A DNA stretch of 64,000 nt from Tolumonas lignilytica. GTDB lineage: Bacteria > Pseudomonadota > Gammaproteobacteria > Enterobacterales > Aeromonadaceae. Below are positions 1-9,289 of this stretch, piece by piece. The stretch spans positions 248,001 to 312,000 of the forward strand of contig NZ_AZUK01000002.1 in the NCBI RefSeq assembly GCF_000527035.1. Direction: 5' to 3'. The translations under genes and the position numbers were made by a program. The notes below the pieces were generated by a model, which did no database searches, was not told the origin of the DNA, and saw only the letters and a program-made list of their open reading frames with translations. Each line of letters begins with the position of its first letter. Position 1 is the stretch's first letter.

Positions 1-1
1 C

Positions 2-1159
2 GTCATCCGGAAGTCGAGCGCCAGTTATAAATGGGATTCTTTTCCTGTGGATGATCTGATACCCATGTGGGTGGCGGATATGGACTTTCGTACCGCCCCT
101 GCAATTACCGATGCTTTGATGAAACGGGTTCAGCATGGTGTATTTGGCTATACCAAAGTTCCTGATACTTATTTTCAAGCAGTGAGGCACTGGTTTAAGC
201 AGCAGCACCAGTTTGATGTTCCCCGAGAACATATATTGTTCACAACCGGTGTCGTCCCGGCCTTATCTGCCGTGATCAAGGCGCTATCAGTTCCCGGTGA
301 CAAGGTGATCGTGCAGACGCCCGTTTATAATTGTTTCTTTTCATCGATTGCCAACAATGGTTGTGAGCTGGTTGATAATTCACTCCTGTACTGCGATGGC
401 AGGTATCAATTTGATTTTGATGATTTAGAACAGAAAGCGGCTGACCCCAAAACGAAACTACTAATTCTCTGTAATCCGCATAATCCGGTTGGACGGAGTT
501 GGTCCGTCGAAGAGTTACAACGGTTAGGGGAGATCTGTTTTCGACATCGAGTTATGGTAATTTCTGATGAGATCCATTGTGATTTAGTCTACGAACCAAA
601 GGCTCATATTGTTTTTGCCAGCCTGGGCGATGCATTTCTCGAGAACTCCGTGACTTTATCTTCACCGAGTAAGGCTTTTAATTTAGCAGGGCTTCATGTT
701 GCTAATATTTTCTGTAGCAATGTTGCATTGCGAAATAAAATTGATAAAGCACTCAATATCAATGAAGTGTGTGAAATTACCCCTTTTGCCGTTGATGGTC
801 TGATTGCAGCTTATACAGAAAGTACAGATTGGCTGTGTTCTTTAAAAAATTATCTCTGTGATAATTATTATTATCTTTGTGAATATATTCATAAATATTT
901 TCCAGAAATTAAAATATTGCCGTTAGAAGCAACATATTTAGTCTGGATAGATTGCTCAGCGTTTAAAATATCTACCAATCAGTTATCTGAAGAGCTAAAA
1001 ACAGAAAAACACCTTTGGATCACGGCTGGCGATGTATATGGTGAAACAGGGCAGAACTTCCTGAGATGGAATATTGCATGTCCAAGATCTCAGCTATATG
1101 AGGCATTGGAACGTTTCCGGTTTTATTTGACCGAAAAATATTCAATAGGCGAGTGCTAA
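2..1159 (+). CDS. MalY/PatB-family PLP-dependent aminotransferase / C-S lyase (5' end outside window)
   Basis: Fold-type I PLP enzyme of the MalY/PatB cystathionine beta-lyase group, which cleaves C-S bonds of cystathionine-like substrates to give a thiol, pyruvate and ammonia; cytosolic. The frame is open to the left edge and the residues before the GTG at 47 (SYKWDSFP, then [13 protein letters not shown]) match the conserved N-terminus of the family, so the real start lies left of the window and the GTG is not the start. Visible motifs are VADMDF, the CNPHNPVG turn, ISDEIHCDL (PLP-pyridine Asp) and [11 protein letters not shown] with the Schiff-base lysine. Its operon partner, if any, is outside the window. 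It converges on mdlB, with an AT-rich hairpin at 1168-1192 in the gap. The family is secure; the exact substrate is not. Confidence 0.85.
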   Translation, partial: VIRKSSASYKWDSFPVDDLIPMWVADMDFRTAPAITDALMKRVQHGVFGYTKVPDTYFQAVRHWFKQQHQFDVPREHILFTTGVVPALSAVIKALSVPGDKVIVQTPVYNCFFSSIANNGCELVDNSLLYCDGRYQFDFDDLEQKAADPKTKLLILCNPHNPVGRSWSVEELQRLGEICFRHRVMVISDEIHCDLVYEPKAHIVFASLGDAFLENSVTLSSPSKAFNLAGLHVANIFCSNVALRNKIDKALNINEVCEITPFAVDGLIAAYTESTDWLCSLKNYLCDNYYYLCEYIHKYFPEIKILPLEATYLVWIDCSAFKISTNQLSEELKTEKHLWITAGDVYGETGQNFLRWNIACPRSQLYEALERFRFYLTEKYSIGEC

Positions 1160-1167
1160 GAAATACC

Positions 1168-1192
1168 GGATAATCTACAAATAGATTATTCC
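1168..1192. terminator. AT-rich hairpin between convergent genes
   Basis: An 8-bp stem (170-177 with 182-189, extendable by two pairs) and a 4-nt loop sit in the 47-bp gap between the convergent MalY-like gene and mdlB. There is no good T-run, so a terminator role is only plausible. Confidence 0.35.
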
Positions 1193-1206
1193 TGATCACG
1201 GACGTT

Positions 1207-3012
1207 TCATTCAGTAATGCTAACGTCCTGATCTACCTGTGTAATTCGCTGCTCTTGCTGTTGCAGTTCATACATAGCCTTGTAACGACCATGGCTCAGT
1301 GCCATTAATTTCTGATGAGGGCCACTTTCGATTAAGTGTCCATGATCAAGCACTAAAATCGTATCTGCATTTCGTATGGTTGAAAGCCGATGAGCCACGA
1401 CAACCATCGTCACTTTTCCGTGTAGTTGATTCAATGCCTGTTGCACGACTTGTTCTGTTTCGCTATCAACATTAGCAGTTGCCTCATCCAGCAATAATAT
1501 TTTGGGATTACCGGCCAGAGCTCGAGCGATAATCAACTGTTGACGTTGACCGGTCGACAAACGAAAACCGCCTTCCCCAAGTTGAGTCTGATAACCTTCT
1601 GGCATCTGTATGATCACATCATGTAAATGGGCTTGTTTGGCTGCGTTATAAACCTGTTCTTCGGTAAGATCCCTATCCATATCGATATTGTCATAAATCG
1701 TGGTCGCTAAAATGAAAGGTTCCTGAGGAATGAACCCGATCACCTGACGTAACGTATCGTGATGAAATGTGGTGAGCGGATGTCCGTCGATACAGATCCG
1801 CCCGGTTTGGGGTTGATAAAAATTCAGCAGTAAACTTAGCAGCGTGCTTTTCCCACTTCCTGTATGCCCCACGATGGCACAAAATTGACCCGCTTTTATC
1901 TCAACCTCAATATTATTCAAAACTGGTTTGTTCGATTGGTAGCTGAAATTCAGATGCTCAATGGTCAGTTGTCCATGTTCTATGTTGAGTTGGGCACCGT
2001 TTTCTTTTGCCGTTGATGGTTCTAATAGCAGGTCATGGACTCTATTACCGGCAACAATGGCTTGTTGGTACAGACTAAATCGCTGCGTAATTTCGACTAA
2101 CGGTTCCACAAAACGACCTAAATAATTGAGATAGGCATAGAGCACGCCGATCTCCGCGACGCCCTGAACGATTTTCATCCCAAAAAACCAGATGGTCGCA
2201 GTCAGAATCAAAATGCTCAATAAGTTGATTGCAGGTCGTAAAAGTAATGAACCAATGGTGACAGTTTGTAGCCGTGTCTGGTAATACAGTTCATTGGTGT
2301 GGCTAAATTGCGCATATTTGTTCTGCTGCTGATTGGTGGCCTGGATCACCGCCATTCCGCTAATCGATTCATTCAGTGTTGCATTGATATCAGAGCGATA
2401 TTGACGACTTTCCGTCACTGCTTTCACACTTAAGCGGTGGTAGAGGTAGATCAATGCCATCACTGTTGGGATCAGCACTAAAGCAATCTGCATCAGATGC
2501 AGGTCTAAAATCGCCATTGCTATCAGTATCCCGACCAATAAAATCATATTTGCCAAAATGCTGGATAAAAATTGCACATAGATATCTTTGATTGATTCCG
2601 TATCGTTGGTGATCCGGCTGACTAACTGACCTGTCCGGGCATAATCAAAGAAAGACATGGGGAATGTCAGAACATGCTTAAAAACGCGTTTCCGAATATC
2701 CAAAACGGCATTCAGCGCTATATCCAAAAATCTAATTTTTTGCTGATATTTGAGATAAGTTCCGAGAATAGTTGAGACAATAAATAAGCCGATCACTGAA
2801 ACAACCGGTATGCGGGGATAATGATCTGGCACAATAAAATCATCAATGAAGATCTTACTTAAGATTGGCCCGATAACATCAAACGCTGTCGCAAGGACAA
2901 CCAGAAGAACCGTTTTTCCCAATAACTTTTTATCAGCAAAAACATAGCTCATCAGCAGCTTCAGGGCACCGATATCTTTGTCATCCTGATATTTATGTTT
3001 CGTTTGTGCCAT
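1207..3012 (-). CDS. mdlB: MdlB-like ABC exporter half-transporter
   Basis: Second subunit of a heterodimeric inner-membrane ABC exporter of the MdlAB type (TM287/288-like), pumping an unidentified, probably lipophilic, substrate. An N-terminal six-helix exporter domain containing SRITNDTESI is followed by an ATPase with Walker A GHTGSGKST, the altered signature LSTGQRQQ and Walker B ILLLDEATANVD. I place the start at the ATG at 3012, which overlaps the mdlA stop by one base (TGATG) and gives the family N-terminus; a longer frame to 3072 would read into mdlA. The non-canonical LSTGQ here pairs with the Asp-for-Glu Walker B of MdlA, so one of the two ATP sites should be degenerate, as is usual for such heterodimers. 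Confidence 0.9.
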   Translation of the reverse strand: MAQTKHKYQDDKDIGALKLLMSYVFADKKLLGKTVLLVVLATAFDVIGPILSKIFIDDFIVPDHYPRIPVVSVIGLFIVSTILGTYLKYQQKIRFLDIALNAVLDIRKRVFKHVLTFPMSFFDYARTGQLVSRITNDTESIKDIYVQFLSSILANMILLVGILIAMAILDLHLMQIALVLIPTVMALIYLYHRLSVKAVTESRQYRSDINATLNESISGMAVIQATNQQQNKYAQFSHTNELYYQTRLQTVTIGSLLLRPAINLLSILILTATIWFFGMKIVQGVAEIGVLYAYLNYLGRFVEPLVEITQRFSLYQQAIVAGNRVHDLLLEPSTAKENGAQLNIEHGQLTIEHLNFSYQSNKPVLNNIEVEIKAGQFCAIVGHTGSGKSTLLSLLLNFYQPQTGRICIDGHPLTTFHHDTLRQVIGFIPQEPFILATTIYDNIDMDRDLTEEQVYNAAKQAHLHDVIIQMPEGYQTQLGEGGFRLSTGQRQQLIIARALAGNPKILLLDEATANVDSETEQVVQQALNQLHGKVTMVVVAHRLSTIRNADTILVLDHGHLIESGPHQKLMALSHGRYKAMYELQQQEQRITQVDQDVSITE

Positions 3013-4748
3013 CAGGATGTTGTCTCCATTGCCTGTTCCATTTGTTGATATGCGGCCATACGCGCATACCAACCATCACCAGCAGCTAGTTGTGAATGAT
3101 TACCTCGTTCAATCACGCGACCATGTGACAGTACGATGATTTCATCTGCATGTTCAATCGCAGATAGACGATGACTCACAATAATAAGGGTTTGCGTTTG
3201 GCGTTGTTTCAGATGTTGAATAATGATTTTCTCGGTCTGAATATCTACCGCTGAGAGTGCATCATCAAGGATCAGGATCGAAGCCTGACTGATCAGCGCC
3301 CGTGCAATGGCGATCCGCTGTTTCTGACCGCCGGATAATGTAACGCCTCGTTCACCGACTAACGTCTGATAACCATCTGGAAAAGCTAAAATATCGTCAT
3401 GAATGGCCGCAAGTCTGGCGGCCTGAAAAATCATCTCATCACTGGCTGATGGATGTCCCATCCGGATGTTTTCAGCAATTGTGGTGCTAAAAAGAAATGC
3501 ATCTTGCGGTACATATGCATATTGCGATCTGAGATGTGTCAGTGGTATCTCTTGAATGGGGGTATCCCCGATCAGGATGTTACCCTGTTGATGATCCCAA
3601 TAACGCATCAATAGCTGCAACAGGGTTGATTTGCCTGCACCAGTGCTGCCCGCAATGCCGAAAACTTGATCCTCTTTGATATCAAATGAAACGTCGGAAA
3701 TATCCAGGCGAACGGCATCAGTATAAGAAAAGGAAACATGGTTAAAACGGACACGATATCCAACGGGATGTGTTTTACCATGATCTAGAATGGAATCGGG
3801 CAGGTTCAATATTGTTTCTAAACGATGCACCGCAGCATTACCTCTCTGGATGATATTCATCAGCCAGCCGAAAGCATACATCGGCCATATCAACTCAGTG
3901 AGGTACATGGTAAAGCTGGTGAGTTGTCCGACGGTTAACTGTTTTTCATGAATTTGCCAGCCGCCAGCCAGCAGAACAATCAATAACGCAGCACCAAGAC
4001 TCAGTTGAATGATTGGATCAAACATCGCCTCTGAACGTTGTACTTGGTAATTACTCAACGCAGCCTGTTCAGCAATGCTGTTGAACTGCTGTGTTTCGAT
4101 GCTTTCACGCCCCATCGATTTGATCATCCGGATACCGGTCATTGCCTGTTGTGTTTGCTCATTCAATGTTGAGAATTTATCCAGGCTGTCTTTGAATTGG
4201 TGATGGATTTTATTGGAGAGACGGTAGAACCCTAGTCCCATGAAAGGGAAGGGCAGAATGGCTAAAGTAGCCAATTTCCAATCGATAAAGACAAAGATCA
4301 TGACCAACACAAAGATAAAGGTGAGTAAGCCATCAAAGCCTGAAAGGATCCCTTCACCAGCAGCGACTTCAACGGCATCAATGTCATTGGTTGCTCTGGC
4401 CATCAAATCGCCAGTTGAATGTTGATTGAAAAAGGCTTGCCCCTGATGAGTGAGGCGAGCATAAAATTGTTGTCGGAGAATGTTGCCGAGTTTGTATGAC
4501 GTGCCGAAGAGCATTCGTCGCCATCCATATCGAAGCAGGTATACCGCAACACCGGCAAGTGCCAGCCCTATCAGGTAAAACTGTGTATGAACCAACTGGC
4601 GCGAACTCAACAATTGATCGATGGCTTGCCCGATAAACCAGGGTACAACCATGTTGAACAGTGCAACGCTAGACAGCATGACTAGCGCAAGGGTGTAGGT
4701 ATGCCAGTAACGACGGAAAAACCATTTCAGATGGAGAAATAATTGCAT
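3012..4748 (-). CDS. mdlA: MdlA-like ABC exporter half-transporter
   Basis: First subunit of the MdlAB heterodimeric exporter, 578 residues against about 590 in E. coli. Transmembrane domain in the first half (about 300 residues), then a nucleotide-binding domain with Walker A GSTGAGKST, canonical signature LSGGQKQR and Walker B ILILDDALSAVD, in which the usual catalytic Glu is Asp. Translationally coupled to mdlB by the TGATG overlap, so the two form a stoichiometric pair. The 58-bp gap to the upstream LysR gene, which lies on the same strand, must hold any private promoter; no clear one was seen. Substrate unknown. Confidence 0.9.
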   Translation of the reverse strand: MQLFLHLKWFFRRYWHTYTLALVMLSSVALFNMVVPWFIGQAIDQLLSSRQLVHTQFYLIGLALAGVAVYLLRYGWRRMLFGTSYKLGNILRQQFYARLTHQGQAFFNQHSTGDLMARATNDIDAVEVAAGEGILSGFDGLLTFIFVLVMIFVFIDWKLATLAILPFPFMGLGFYRLSNKIHHQFKDSLDKFSTLNEQTQQAMTGIRMIKSMGRESIETQQFNSIAEQAALSNYQVQRSEAMFDPIIQLSLGAALLIVLLAGGWQIHEKQLTVGQLTSFTMYLTELIWPMYAFGWLMNIIQRGNAAVHRLETILNLPDSILDHGKTHPVGYRVRFNHVSFSYTDAVRLDISDVSFDIKEDQVFGIAGSTGAGKSTLLQLLMRYWDHQQGNILIGDTPIQEIPLTHLRSQYAYVPQDAFLFSTTIAENIRMGHPSASDEMIFQAARLAAIHDDILAFPDGYQTLVGERGVTLSGGQKQRIAIARALISQASILILDDALSAVDIQTEKIIIQHLKQRQTQTLIIVSHRLSAIEHADEIIVLSHGRVIERGNHSQLAAGDGWYARMAAYQQMEQAMETTS

Positions 4749-4806
4749 CTGTACTAATTCCGAGTGGAAAACTCTTCTGGTTGAGTAGATTCAAAGGCCG
4801 CAACAC

Positions 4807-5739
4807 TTACGGTGTTAATTTCAGATTCAATTCAGGAAGACGAGTTGGCATAAAACTCTGATCCTGAAAATGTTCGACCAATGCATCAAACACCACTCGA
4901 ACTCTCGTTGGAACCGGGCCGCTTTGCGGACGGTAAATATACACATCCCACGTATCAATCAGGTCGTACTCCATCAGCACTGGGATCAGTAAGCCTTGCT
5001 GAATGTATGGCGCAGCAACAGAGACTGATATCTGGCCAAATCCAATTCCTTTTAATACAGCTTCAAATTCTGCATCAGCATCATCCGTTAGAAATACCGG
5101 CATTTCAGGTGTAAAACATAGGTTGTCTTTGAAGAACCATTTCCAGATGTGATTATGGTTGTTATCAAATAATGCAGTCACCGGAAGTTTAGACAAATCA
5201 TCAATGGTCTGTGGTTTGCCGAAACGTTCGATAAGTTCGGGTGTCGCAACAATGACATGATTTACTTTACTGACTGAGCGGGCGATGAACCGGTTGTCTG
5301 TAATTGGGTGTCCGACTCGTATGCCAATATCAATTTTTTCTTCGACAACATCAGAGATCTGATTCGACAGACGAACATCAAAACGAATTTCAGGGTGAGC
5401 ACGGTTAATCTTTTTCAAAACTGGTAATAAAAAAGGTCTGGCATAAGAGGGTGGTGCCGTGATTTTGACAGATAAGGTGTCATGCGTGTTATTCATGAAA
5501 ACATCATCCATCATCGCGATGGCTGCTTTGGCTTTGTGATAAAACTGTTCGCCAAAGGTGGTGATTTTAATATTGCGGGTGCTGCGTACAAATAAAATTT
5601 CGCCCAGTTCGGTTTCTAGTTCTTTAATGCCACGCGTGATCACCTGAGGTGAAACATTCATCTGAATGGCTGCGTCTTTGAAAGTACTTCTTTCTGCTGC
5701 TACACAAAAAATTTTCAGATAATCCAGACGATTAAACAT
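4807..5739 (-). CDS. LysR-type transcriptional regulator
   Basis: Typical 310-residue LTTR: N-terminal winged helix-turn-helix (residues about 3-62, with FKDAAIQMNVSPQVITRGIKE) and a C-terminal periplasmic-binding-protein-like effector domain (about 90-295). It is codirectional with and downstream of the yqhD-SMR pair and separated from it by a strong intrinsic terminator, so it is probably transcribed on its own. Its position suggests it controls yqhD and the SMR pump (aldehyde or cationic-toxin stress), but that is inference. LTTRs of the CrgA/DsdC-like group that sit beside oxidoreductases often respond to reactive aldehydes or aromatics. Confidence 0.85.
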   Translation of the reverse strand: MFNRLDYLKIFCVAAERSTFKDAAIQMNVSPQVITRGIKELETELGEILFVRSTRNIKITTFGEQFYHKAKAAIAMMDDVFMNNTHDTLSVKITAPPSYARPFLLPVLKKINRAHPEIRFDVRLSNQISDVVEEKIDIGIRVGHPITDNRFIARSVSKVNHVIVATPELIERFGKPQTIDDLSKLPVTALFDNNHNHIWKWFFKDNLCFTPEMPVFLTDDADAEFEAVLKGIGFGQISVSVAAPYIQQGLLIPVLMEYDLIDTWDVYIYRPQSGPVPTRVRVVFDALVEHFQDQSFMPTRLPELNLKLTP

Positions 5740-5763
5740 AAGCTGTGCTCTTTAAAAAAGAAA

Positions 5764-5788
5764 AAACACCCTGACTATCAGGGTGTTT
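5764..5788 (-). terminator. Intrinsic terminator after the SMR pump gene
   Basis: Perfect 11-bp stem (5764-5774 with 5778-5788) and a 3-nt loop. Read on the minus strand it is followed by a T-rich run (5750-5763), a textbook rho-independent terminator separating the SMR gene from the LysR gene. Confidence 0.9.
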
Positions 5789-5803
5789 GTGTACCTTAAA
5801 CAA

Positions 5804-6136
5804 TCAGGCGGAATGAGGCGCGGAGAATATATTAATCACCATGACTCCGGCGAATATCAAGCCGATCCCTAATAAGGTTGGAATGTTCAGACGTTCGCCA
5901 AACATCATCCAGCCGACGATGGTGATCAGCGAGATCCCCATGCCAGACCAGATGGCATACACCACACCCACTGGAATTGATTTCAGGGTTAATGACAAAC
6001 AATAAAATGAAATGCCATAGCCCAGAATAACCAGAATAGATGGCCCAATTTTCGTAAAGCTTTCACTCAGTTTTAATGAGGTGGTTGCAGTCACTTCAGA
6101 GAGGATAGCAATCAGCAAAATTAGCCATTGTTGCAT
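5804..6136 (-). CDS. Small multidrug resistance (SMR) transporter, EmrE/Qac type
   Basis: Proton-coupled efflux pump of 110 residues with four transmembrane helices, working as a dual-topology dimer in the inner membrane to expel lipophilic or quaternary-ammonium cations. The essential membrane-embedded Glu14 is present (ILSEVTATT), as are the EmrE-type YAIWSGMG motif in helix 3 and the GERLN loop. It resembles EmrE/Qac more than the guanidinium exporter Gdx/SugE, which matters because guanidino metabolism is predicted elsewhere in the window. It starts 18 bp after yqhD and is probably cotranscribed with it. Confidence 0.9.
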   Translation of the reverse strand: MQQWLILLIAILSEVTATTSLKLSESFTKIGPSILVILGYGISFYCLSLTLKSIPVGVVYAIWSGMGISLITIVGWMMFGERLNIPTLLGIGLIFAGVMVINIFSAPHSA

Positions 6137-6154
6137 GGTGTGTTTCCTGGTTGA

Positions 6155-7312
6155 TTACAGTGCAAGTTCGAGGATGGCTGCGACATCAGTCGGTGTGATA
6201 TCCGCATGTTCCCCTAATTTTACATGACCATGTTCTTCTAATTTCGCGACGACAGCCGCGATTGCTGAGCGACCTAAGCCATAATCACTCAAGTGGGTTT
6301 TCACGCCCATCTGTTCGAAGAACTGACGTGTATTTTCAATCGCAGCGGTAGCACGAGCATCATCGTCACCTTCTGTGATATTCCAGACGCGTTCTGCGTA
6401 TTGCAATAATTTCGCTTTCTTCGCTTCTTTCTTGTATGTCCATACCGCAGGAATAACGATAGCCAATGTTTGGCCATGGTCTAAACCATATAAGCCTGTG
6501 ATTTCCTGGCCGATCAAATGGGTTGCCCAGTCAGCCGGAACACCAGTAGACAACAGACCATTCAGAGCCATGGTAGCGGTCCACATCAAGTTAGCTCGCA
6601 CATCATAATCCGTTGGATTTTCCAGTGCTTTCGGGCCATCTTCCAGAATATTCAGCACCAGACTTTCTGCCATGCGGTCCTGAACTTTAGCATTCACAGG
6701 GTAAGTAATATATTGCTCAACAACATGTACAAAACTATCTACAACGCCATTTGCTGTCTGGCGAGGAGGCAAGCTATAGGTCGTCGTTGGATCAAGCACG
6801 GAGAATTTTGGATAAACATGCTCGGAAAAGAAGAATAATTTGTCTTGAGTCGCAGCCTTCGTTACAACTGCACCGTTATTCATTTCCGAACCGGTGGCTG
6901 CCAGTGTCAATACGCAACCCAAAGGCAACGCCTGTGTAACCTTCGCACCGTAAGACTGGATGATTTCCCATGGATCAGTTGGATATAACGCAGCAGCAGC
7001 GATGAATTTAGAACCATCGATCACTGAACCACCACCAACGGCCAGAATGAAAGTGATGTTTTCCCGTTTGACAACGTCTACCGCTTTCATCAGGGTTTCA
7101 AAATGAGGGTTTGGTTCGATCCCGCCAAACTCAAAAAAAGTGATGCCTTCTAAAGCTGTTTGAACTTGATCCATCACGCCGTTTTTCTTGATACTACCGC
7201 CGCCATACGTGATTAATACGCGGGCATCTGCTGGAATTTCATCACGAATTTTGGCAATTTGACCTTCACCGAAATGAATTTGAGTTGTGTTGCGATAGCT
7301 AAAATTATTCAT
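6155..7312 (-). CDS. yqhD: YqhD-type NADPH-dependent aldehyde reductase (iron-containing ADH family)
   Basis: Broad-specificity NADPH-dependent aldehyde reductase that detoxifies short-chain and peroxidation-derived aldehydes; cytosolic, metal-dependent, dimeric. The 385 residues track E. coli YqhD closely: MNNFSYR start, ITYGGGSIKKNG and GGGSVIDGSKF nucleotide-binding segments, metal-site region with GVPADWATHLIGQEI and GLDHGQTLAI histidines. The start has a good upstream AGGT ribosome site. It heads a likely two-gene unit with the SMR pump, an efflux plus detoxification pairing. E. coli yqhD is controlled by an AraC-type activator; here a LysR gene lies nearby instead. A 7-5-7 dyad about 95 bp upstream is a candidate operator. 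Confidence 0.93.
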   Translation of the reverse strand: MNNFSYRNTTQIHFGEGQIAKIRDEIPADARVLITYGGGSIKKNGVMDQVQTALEGITFFEFGGIEPNPHFETLMKAVDVVKRENITFILAVGGGSVIDGSKFIAAAALYPTDPWEIIQSYGAKVTQALPLGCVLTLAATGSEMNNGAVVTKAATQDKLFFFSEHVYPKFSVLDPTTTYSLPPRQTANGVVDSFVHVVEQYITYPVNAKVQDRMAESLVLNILEDGPKALENPTDYDVRANLMWTATMALNGLLSTGVPADWATHLIGQEITGLYGLDHGQTLAIVIPAVWTYKKEAKKAKLLQYAERVWNITEGDDDARATAAIENTRQFFEQMGVKTHLSDYGLGRSAIAAVVAKLEEHGHVKLGEHADITPTDVAAILELAL

Positions 7313-7406
7313 TGTTCTACCTGTGTCAGAATAAATTGAAGGGTATCAATAGGTGCTATTATTGCGACATAGACAGAGAGGGAAAATGACTCATTTCCAA
7401 TTTCAC

Positions 7407-7425
7407 TATTCCTATAACAGGAATA
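7407..7425. promoter_or_regulatory. Dyad upstream of yqhD (candidate operator)
   Basis: Seven-base inverted repeat (TATTCCT / AGGAATA) with a 5-nt spacer, about 95 bp upstream of the yqhD start codon, where a LysR-type activator would bind. Seen directly; the function is inferred from position only. Confidence 0.35.
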
Positions 7426-7449
7426 ATCAATGAATTAGAAAAGAAGAAC

Positions 7450-7700
7450 ATATGCGTCAAATCACTTTTTCGCATCAACGCTGATATGCGCTTTCATGCA
7501 AAATGCCATTGATTGCCTTTCTTTGTTTGGTGCATTTCCGGATCACGTTGATTTTATATGTTTTTTGTTGAGGTTAGGGCTTCAATAATTGTGGCATCAA
7601 CGAGTGTCCCATGCTTCATCATGACACCACTATCCATCAGCCGGAGGTTGATAATTTCAAACAGTTGACGAGCCAAATTCATCAGACATATAAGAATCGC
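7450..7700 (-). pseudogene. IS5-family transposase remnant
   Basis: Conceptual translation on the minus strand gives broken pieces of an IS5-type DDE transposase: [10 protein letters not shown], then [11 protein letters not shown] (the conserved VDATII region with the first catalytic Asp), STKN, and after a stop and frame change RDPEMHQTKKGNQWHF and MKAHISVDA. At least one stop and two frameshifts interrupt it, and the N- and C-terminal thirds are missing. No terminal inverted repeats could be recognised. It fills the gap between the yqhD promoter and the end of the DUF1989 gene, an old insertion that may mark the junction of two acquired segments. Confidence 0.75.
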
Positions 7701-7748
7701 CGGATATTTCACCGACGACGTTATTCGCGTTTGAATCAACAAAATCTA

Positions 7749-8618
7749 CTAACAAACTTTATTGGTATCTGCCTGATCTTCCCATTTAGGGAATGGCATA
7801 CCATGATTGCCTTTATAGGCTGGTGATTTTGGTTGTTCCCAACCTTTCAGCAAACTCTCATCAACTTTGTAGATTTCAATGCCAAGTGGGCGACAGACTT
7901 TCAATGGGTCTTCGGCCTCTGGCCCCCAAAGGGCAACCGAAAGATCACCGCCAGGGCAGGTGGAAATGGCGCACAGCAGATCGATTTCTGCAAAAAATTC
8001 CAGATAGTCGCCTTTTTTCGCAGGGCAGGCTTTCATGAAATACATGTCATCACTATTTAAGCCGGTACATTGGAAGACGTTTAAAACGTCATGCACATCA
8101 AATTCAGTCAGGCCATACGGCATTACGGCACGAGTCAGGTTGGAGTGACAGTGGAAATCAAAGTCTTCGCCTGTCAGCAATTTGTTCACATATGGGTCAC
8201 AACGCGTCCCCAGTAAATCGTGCACTCGGCCACCATGTTCGTCGACGCCATAATCGGCCAGACTATCGGCTGTGATGGTCGCAATCGGGCGTAAAAATGG
8301 CAGGTTTGACCAGAGACGATCAAAGGTAGAAACGTGCGCGCCTTGTAATTGACGGGTGCGGGATGCCCACATCCGCTCACGCGGATTATGTAGGTTCCAC
8401 ATATTTAGGTCGCCCACCTGAGCACCTTCTTTTGCAACAATTCGGAATACGTGACCCGCGGGAACAACCCAGGCTTGCCCTGTACGGATCGGCACATGAA
8501 TCGCTTCGACGAGTTCGCGTTTGTCTGAGGCATCAGCAATTTTTTGATAAAAGTCGCGGTCGACATCTAATGCGGAGCCTTTATTGGCTTGATAAGCCGC
8601 CGGATAGAATTCGGTCAT
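7749..8618 (-). CDS. DUF1989 / urea carboxylase-associated family protein
   Basis: Member of the DUF1989 family, members of which accompany urea carboxylase, guanidine carboxylase or amino-acid ABC transporters; some act in carboxyguanidine deimination, most are uncharacterised. Length 289 is near the usual 200-290. Conserved-looking stretches include HCHSNLTRA, CTGLNSDDMYFMKACPAKKGDY and STCPGGD, with His and Cys residues that could bind metal. A strong AAGGAG ribosome site lies 5 bp upstream of the ATG and the gene starts 2 bp after the GntR gene, so it is the last gene of the transporter operon. Likely role: processing of the imported nitrogen compound; reaction unknown. Confidence 0.8.
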   Translation of the reverse strand: MTEFYPAAYQANKGSALDVDRDFYQKIADASDKRELVEAIHVPIRTGQAWVVPAGHVFRIVAKEGAQVGDLNMWNLHNPRERMWASRTRQLQGAHVSTFDRLWSNLPFLRPIATITADSLADYGVDEHGGRVHDLLGTRCDPYVNKLLTGEDFDFHCHSNLTRAVMPYGLTEFDVHDVLNVFQCTGLNSDDMYFMKACPAKKGDYLEFFAEIDLLCAISTCPGGDLSVALWGPEAEDPLKVCRPLGIEIYKVDESLLKGWEQPKSPAYKGNHGMPFPKWEDQADTNKVC

Positions 8619-8620
8619 GA

Positions 8621-9289
8621 TTACTCCTTGGTTGAGAACAGTGTCAGTAAGGCCTGTTCTGAATCGTCTAAATATTGAGAAAGTAGCTGTACGGCTTCGT
8701 CACGTTGACCGGCTTGTAAAAAGCGATAGATCGCGCGGTCACGTTCAACCCACGGTTGTTGGAAAAATTTTTCGTCGGGTGCAGATGCAAATAACAAACG
8801 GAGCTGAGCGATGACACTGGCAAAGAAGCTGTCAAAGCGACGGCTACCGAGAATAGAAACGACTGCCTGATGAAAGCGCAGACTGTAGGTTGCTGCAGCC
8901 GCCCAGTCGTCGTCACGAGAAGCAGATTCAACCGTTTCGATAGCGGAAAGCATTTTGCTGAGTGCTTCTTGTTTGATATATCGGCCACCATTGATGGCTT
9001 GCAGTTCCAATGTACGCCGGATGATATAAATATCTTTGATGTCACTGCGCGCCATCATGCGAACTGTGACGCCTTTATTGCGCTGATAAGTCACAAGGCC
9101 TTCGCATAGTAACTGGCGCAAAGCTTCGCGTACCGTGTTGCGAGATGTGTCAAAACGTTCAGACAAATCCATTTCCACTAGGGTTTGTCCGACATGTAAC
9201 TGCCCAGCAATCAGTTCATCTCTAATCAGACTGGCGACCCGTTCAAATGCGGGTAGGTGGTCATATTGGGTATCAGGCTGCTGAGACAT
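8621..9289 (-). CDS. GntR-family regulator, FadR/FCD subgroup
   Basis: Transcription factor of 222 residues: N-terminal winged helix (about 12-75; [26 protein letters not shown] is the GntR signature region) and a C-terminal all-helical FCD ligand domain (about 90-215) that typically binds a small carboxylic acid, often with a metal. It overlaps the upstream permease-ATPase gene by 17 bp and is followed at once by the DUF1989 gene, so it probably autoregulates the operon in response to its substrate. Two palindromes lie in the operon promoter region (11804-11829, 11871-11886) and either could be its operator. Confidence 0.88.
   Translation of the reverse strand: MSQQPDTQYDHLPAFERVASLIRDELIAGQLHVGQTLVEMDLSERFDTSRNTVREALRQLLCEGLVTYQRNKGVTVRMMARSDIKDIYIIRRTLELQAINGGRYIKQEALSKMLSAIETVESASRDDDWAAAATYSLRFHQAVVSILGSRRFDSFFASVIAQLRLLFASAPDEKFFQQPWVERDRAIYRFLQAGQRDEAVQLLSQYLDDSEQALLTLFSTKE

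Noticed and set aside
47-1159. GTG at 47 as the true start of the MalY/PatB-like gene
   Set aside because: The frame continues to the left edge with residues that match the family's N-terminus.
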